From: Pseudomonadota bacterium
GTDB lineage: Bacteria; Pseudomonadota; Gammaproteobacteria; Acidiferrobacterales; Acidiferrobacteraceae
Length of the DNA stretch: 5,620 nt
Reading direction: 5' to 3'
Assembly (NCBI GenBank): GCA_021795255.1
Contig: JAJYPQ010000294.1
Coordinates: 1 to 5,620, forward strand
Part shown: in pieces, positions 5,508 through 5,620 of the stretch
Position numbering within the stretch: position 1 is the first letter of the stretch
Layout: the number at the start of each line of letters is the position of its first letter
Program-made: the position numbers and the translations under genes
Notes under the pieces: generated by a model
Database searches by the model: none
What the model saw: the letters and a program-made list of their open reading frames with translations, nothing else
What the model was told of the DNA's origin: nothing

Positions 5508-5620
5508 ATGATCGAAAGAAGCGGAAATTGCCTTTGTGGTGCCGTGCGCTACCGTATTTCAGGCGAACCGGTGTTAACGCGTGTTTGTTGGTGCCGAGAT
5601 TGTCAGTACCTGGGTGCCAA
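5508..5620 (+). CDS. GFA/CENP-V (Mss4-like) zinc-binding domain protein, N-terminal fragment
   Basis: The first 37 codons of a protein of the GFA family, named after glutathione-dependent formaldehyde-activating enzyme; most bacterial members have no proven reaction. Seen: GNCLCGAVRYRISGEP with the first cysteine pair C8 and C10, then VCWCRDCQYLGA with C27, C29 and C32. This spacing matches the zinc-binding cysteines of the family; the last pair would lie beyond the edge. The usual histidine-type CHCxxCQ is CWCRDCQ here. ATG start with AGGAAG (5497-5502) 5 bases upstream. Family members are about 110-190 residues, so most of the gene is missing. Formaldehyde detoxification should not be assumed from this domain alone. 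Confidence 0.88.
   Translation, partial: MIERSGNCLCGAVRYRISGEPVLTRVCWCRDCQYLGA

Overview
The window is a dense, GC-rich (roughly 60% by eye) bacterial segment whose genes read as ordinary proteobacterial chromosome. A lysine-type elongation factor P (K34 inside a PGKGQAF loop), together with EpmA and EpmB, points to a gammaproteobacterium or a close relative. The GTG and TTG starts, the gene mix and an NiCoT-like membrane protein would fit an autotrophic or acidophilic lineage such as Acidithiobacillus or Acidiferrobacter. That taxonomic guess is weak.

Left half, minus strand (positions 2332 down to 1): efp (2332-1763), epmA (1750-785) and the first 251 codons of an Old Yellow Enzyme family NAD(P)H:flavin oxidoreductase (754 to the window edge). 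The gaps are 12 and 30 bases, so these probably form one transcription unit. Diverging from efp across 74 bases is epmB (2407-3441, plus strand). Twenty-six bases further on comes a multi-pass membrane protein (3468-4352) with an NiCoT-like histidine/acid motif and a His-rich loop.

efp, epmA and epmB work as one pathway. EpmB converts L-alpha-lysine to (R)-beta-lysine, EpmA activates it and attaches it to K34 of EF-P, and modified EF-P helps ribosomes through proline stretches. The third enzyme of the E. coli pathway, the hydroxylase EpmC, is not in this window.

Right half: the membrane protein gene converges with a 1-Cys peroxiredoxin gene (5009-4375, minus strand) that is broken by two frameshifts. 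Each is best explained as two missing bases. Repairing both restores a normal 212-residue protein, so this is either a very young pseudogene or a sequence error. Divergent from it is a complete acylphosphatase (5096-5377, plus). After a 130-base spacer comes the start of a GFA/Mss4-like zinc protein (5508 onward, plus), cut by the window edge.

I found no RNA gene, mobile element, CRISPR array or convincing novel system. The points most worth a second look are the broken peroxiredoxin, the compact divergent EF-P modification cassette and the unassigned metal-transporter-like protein.
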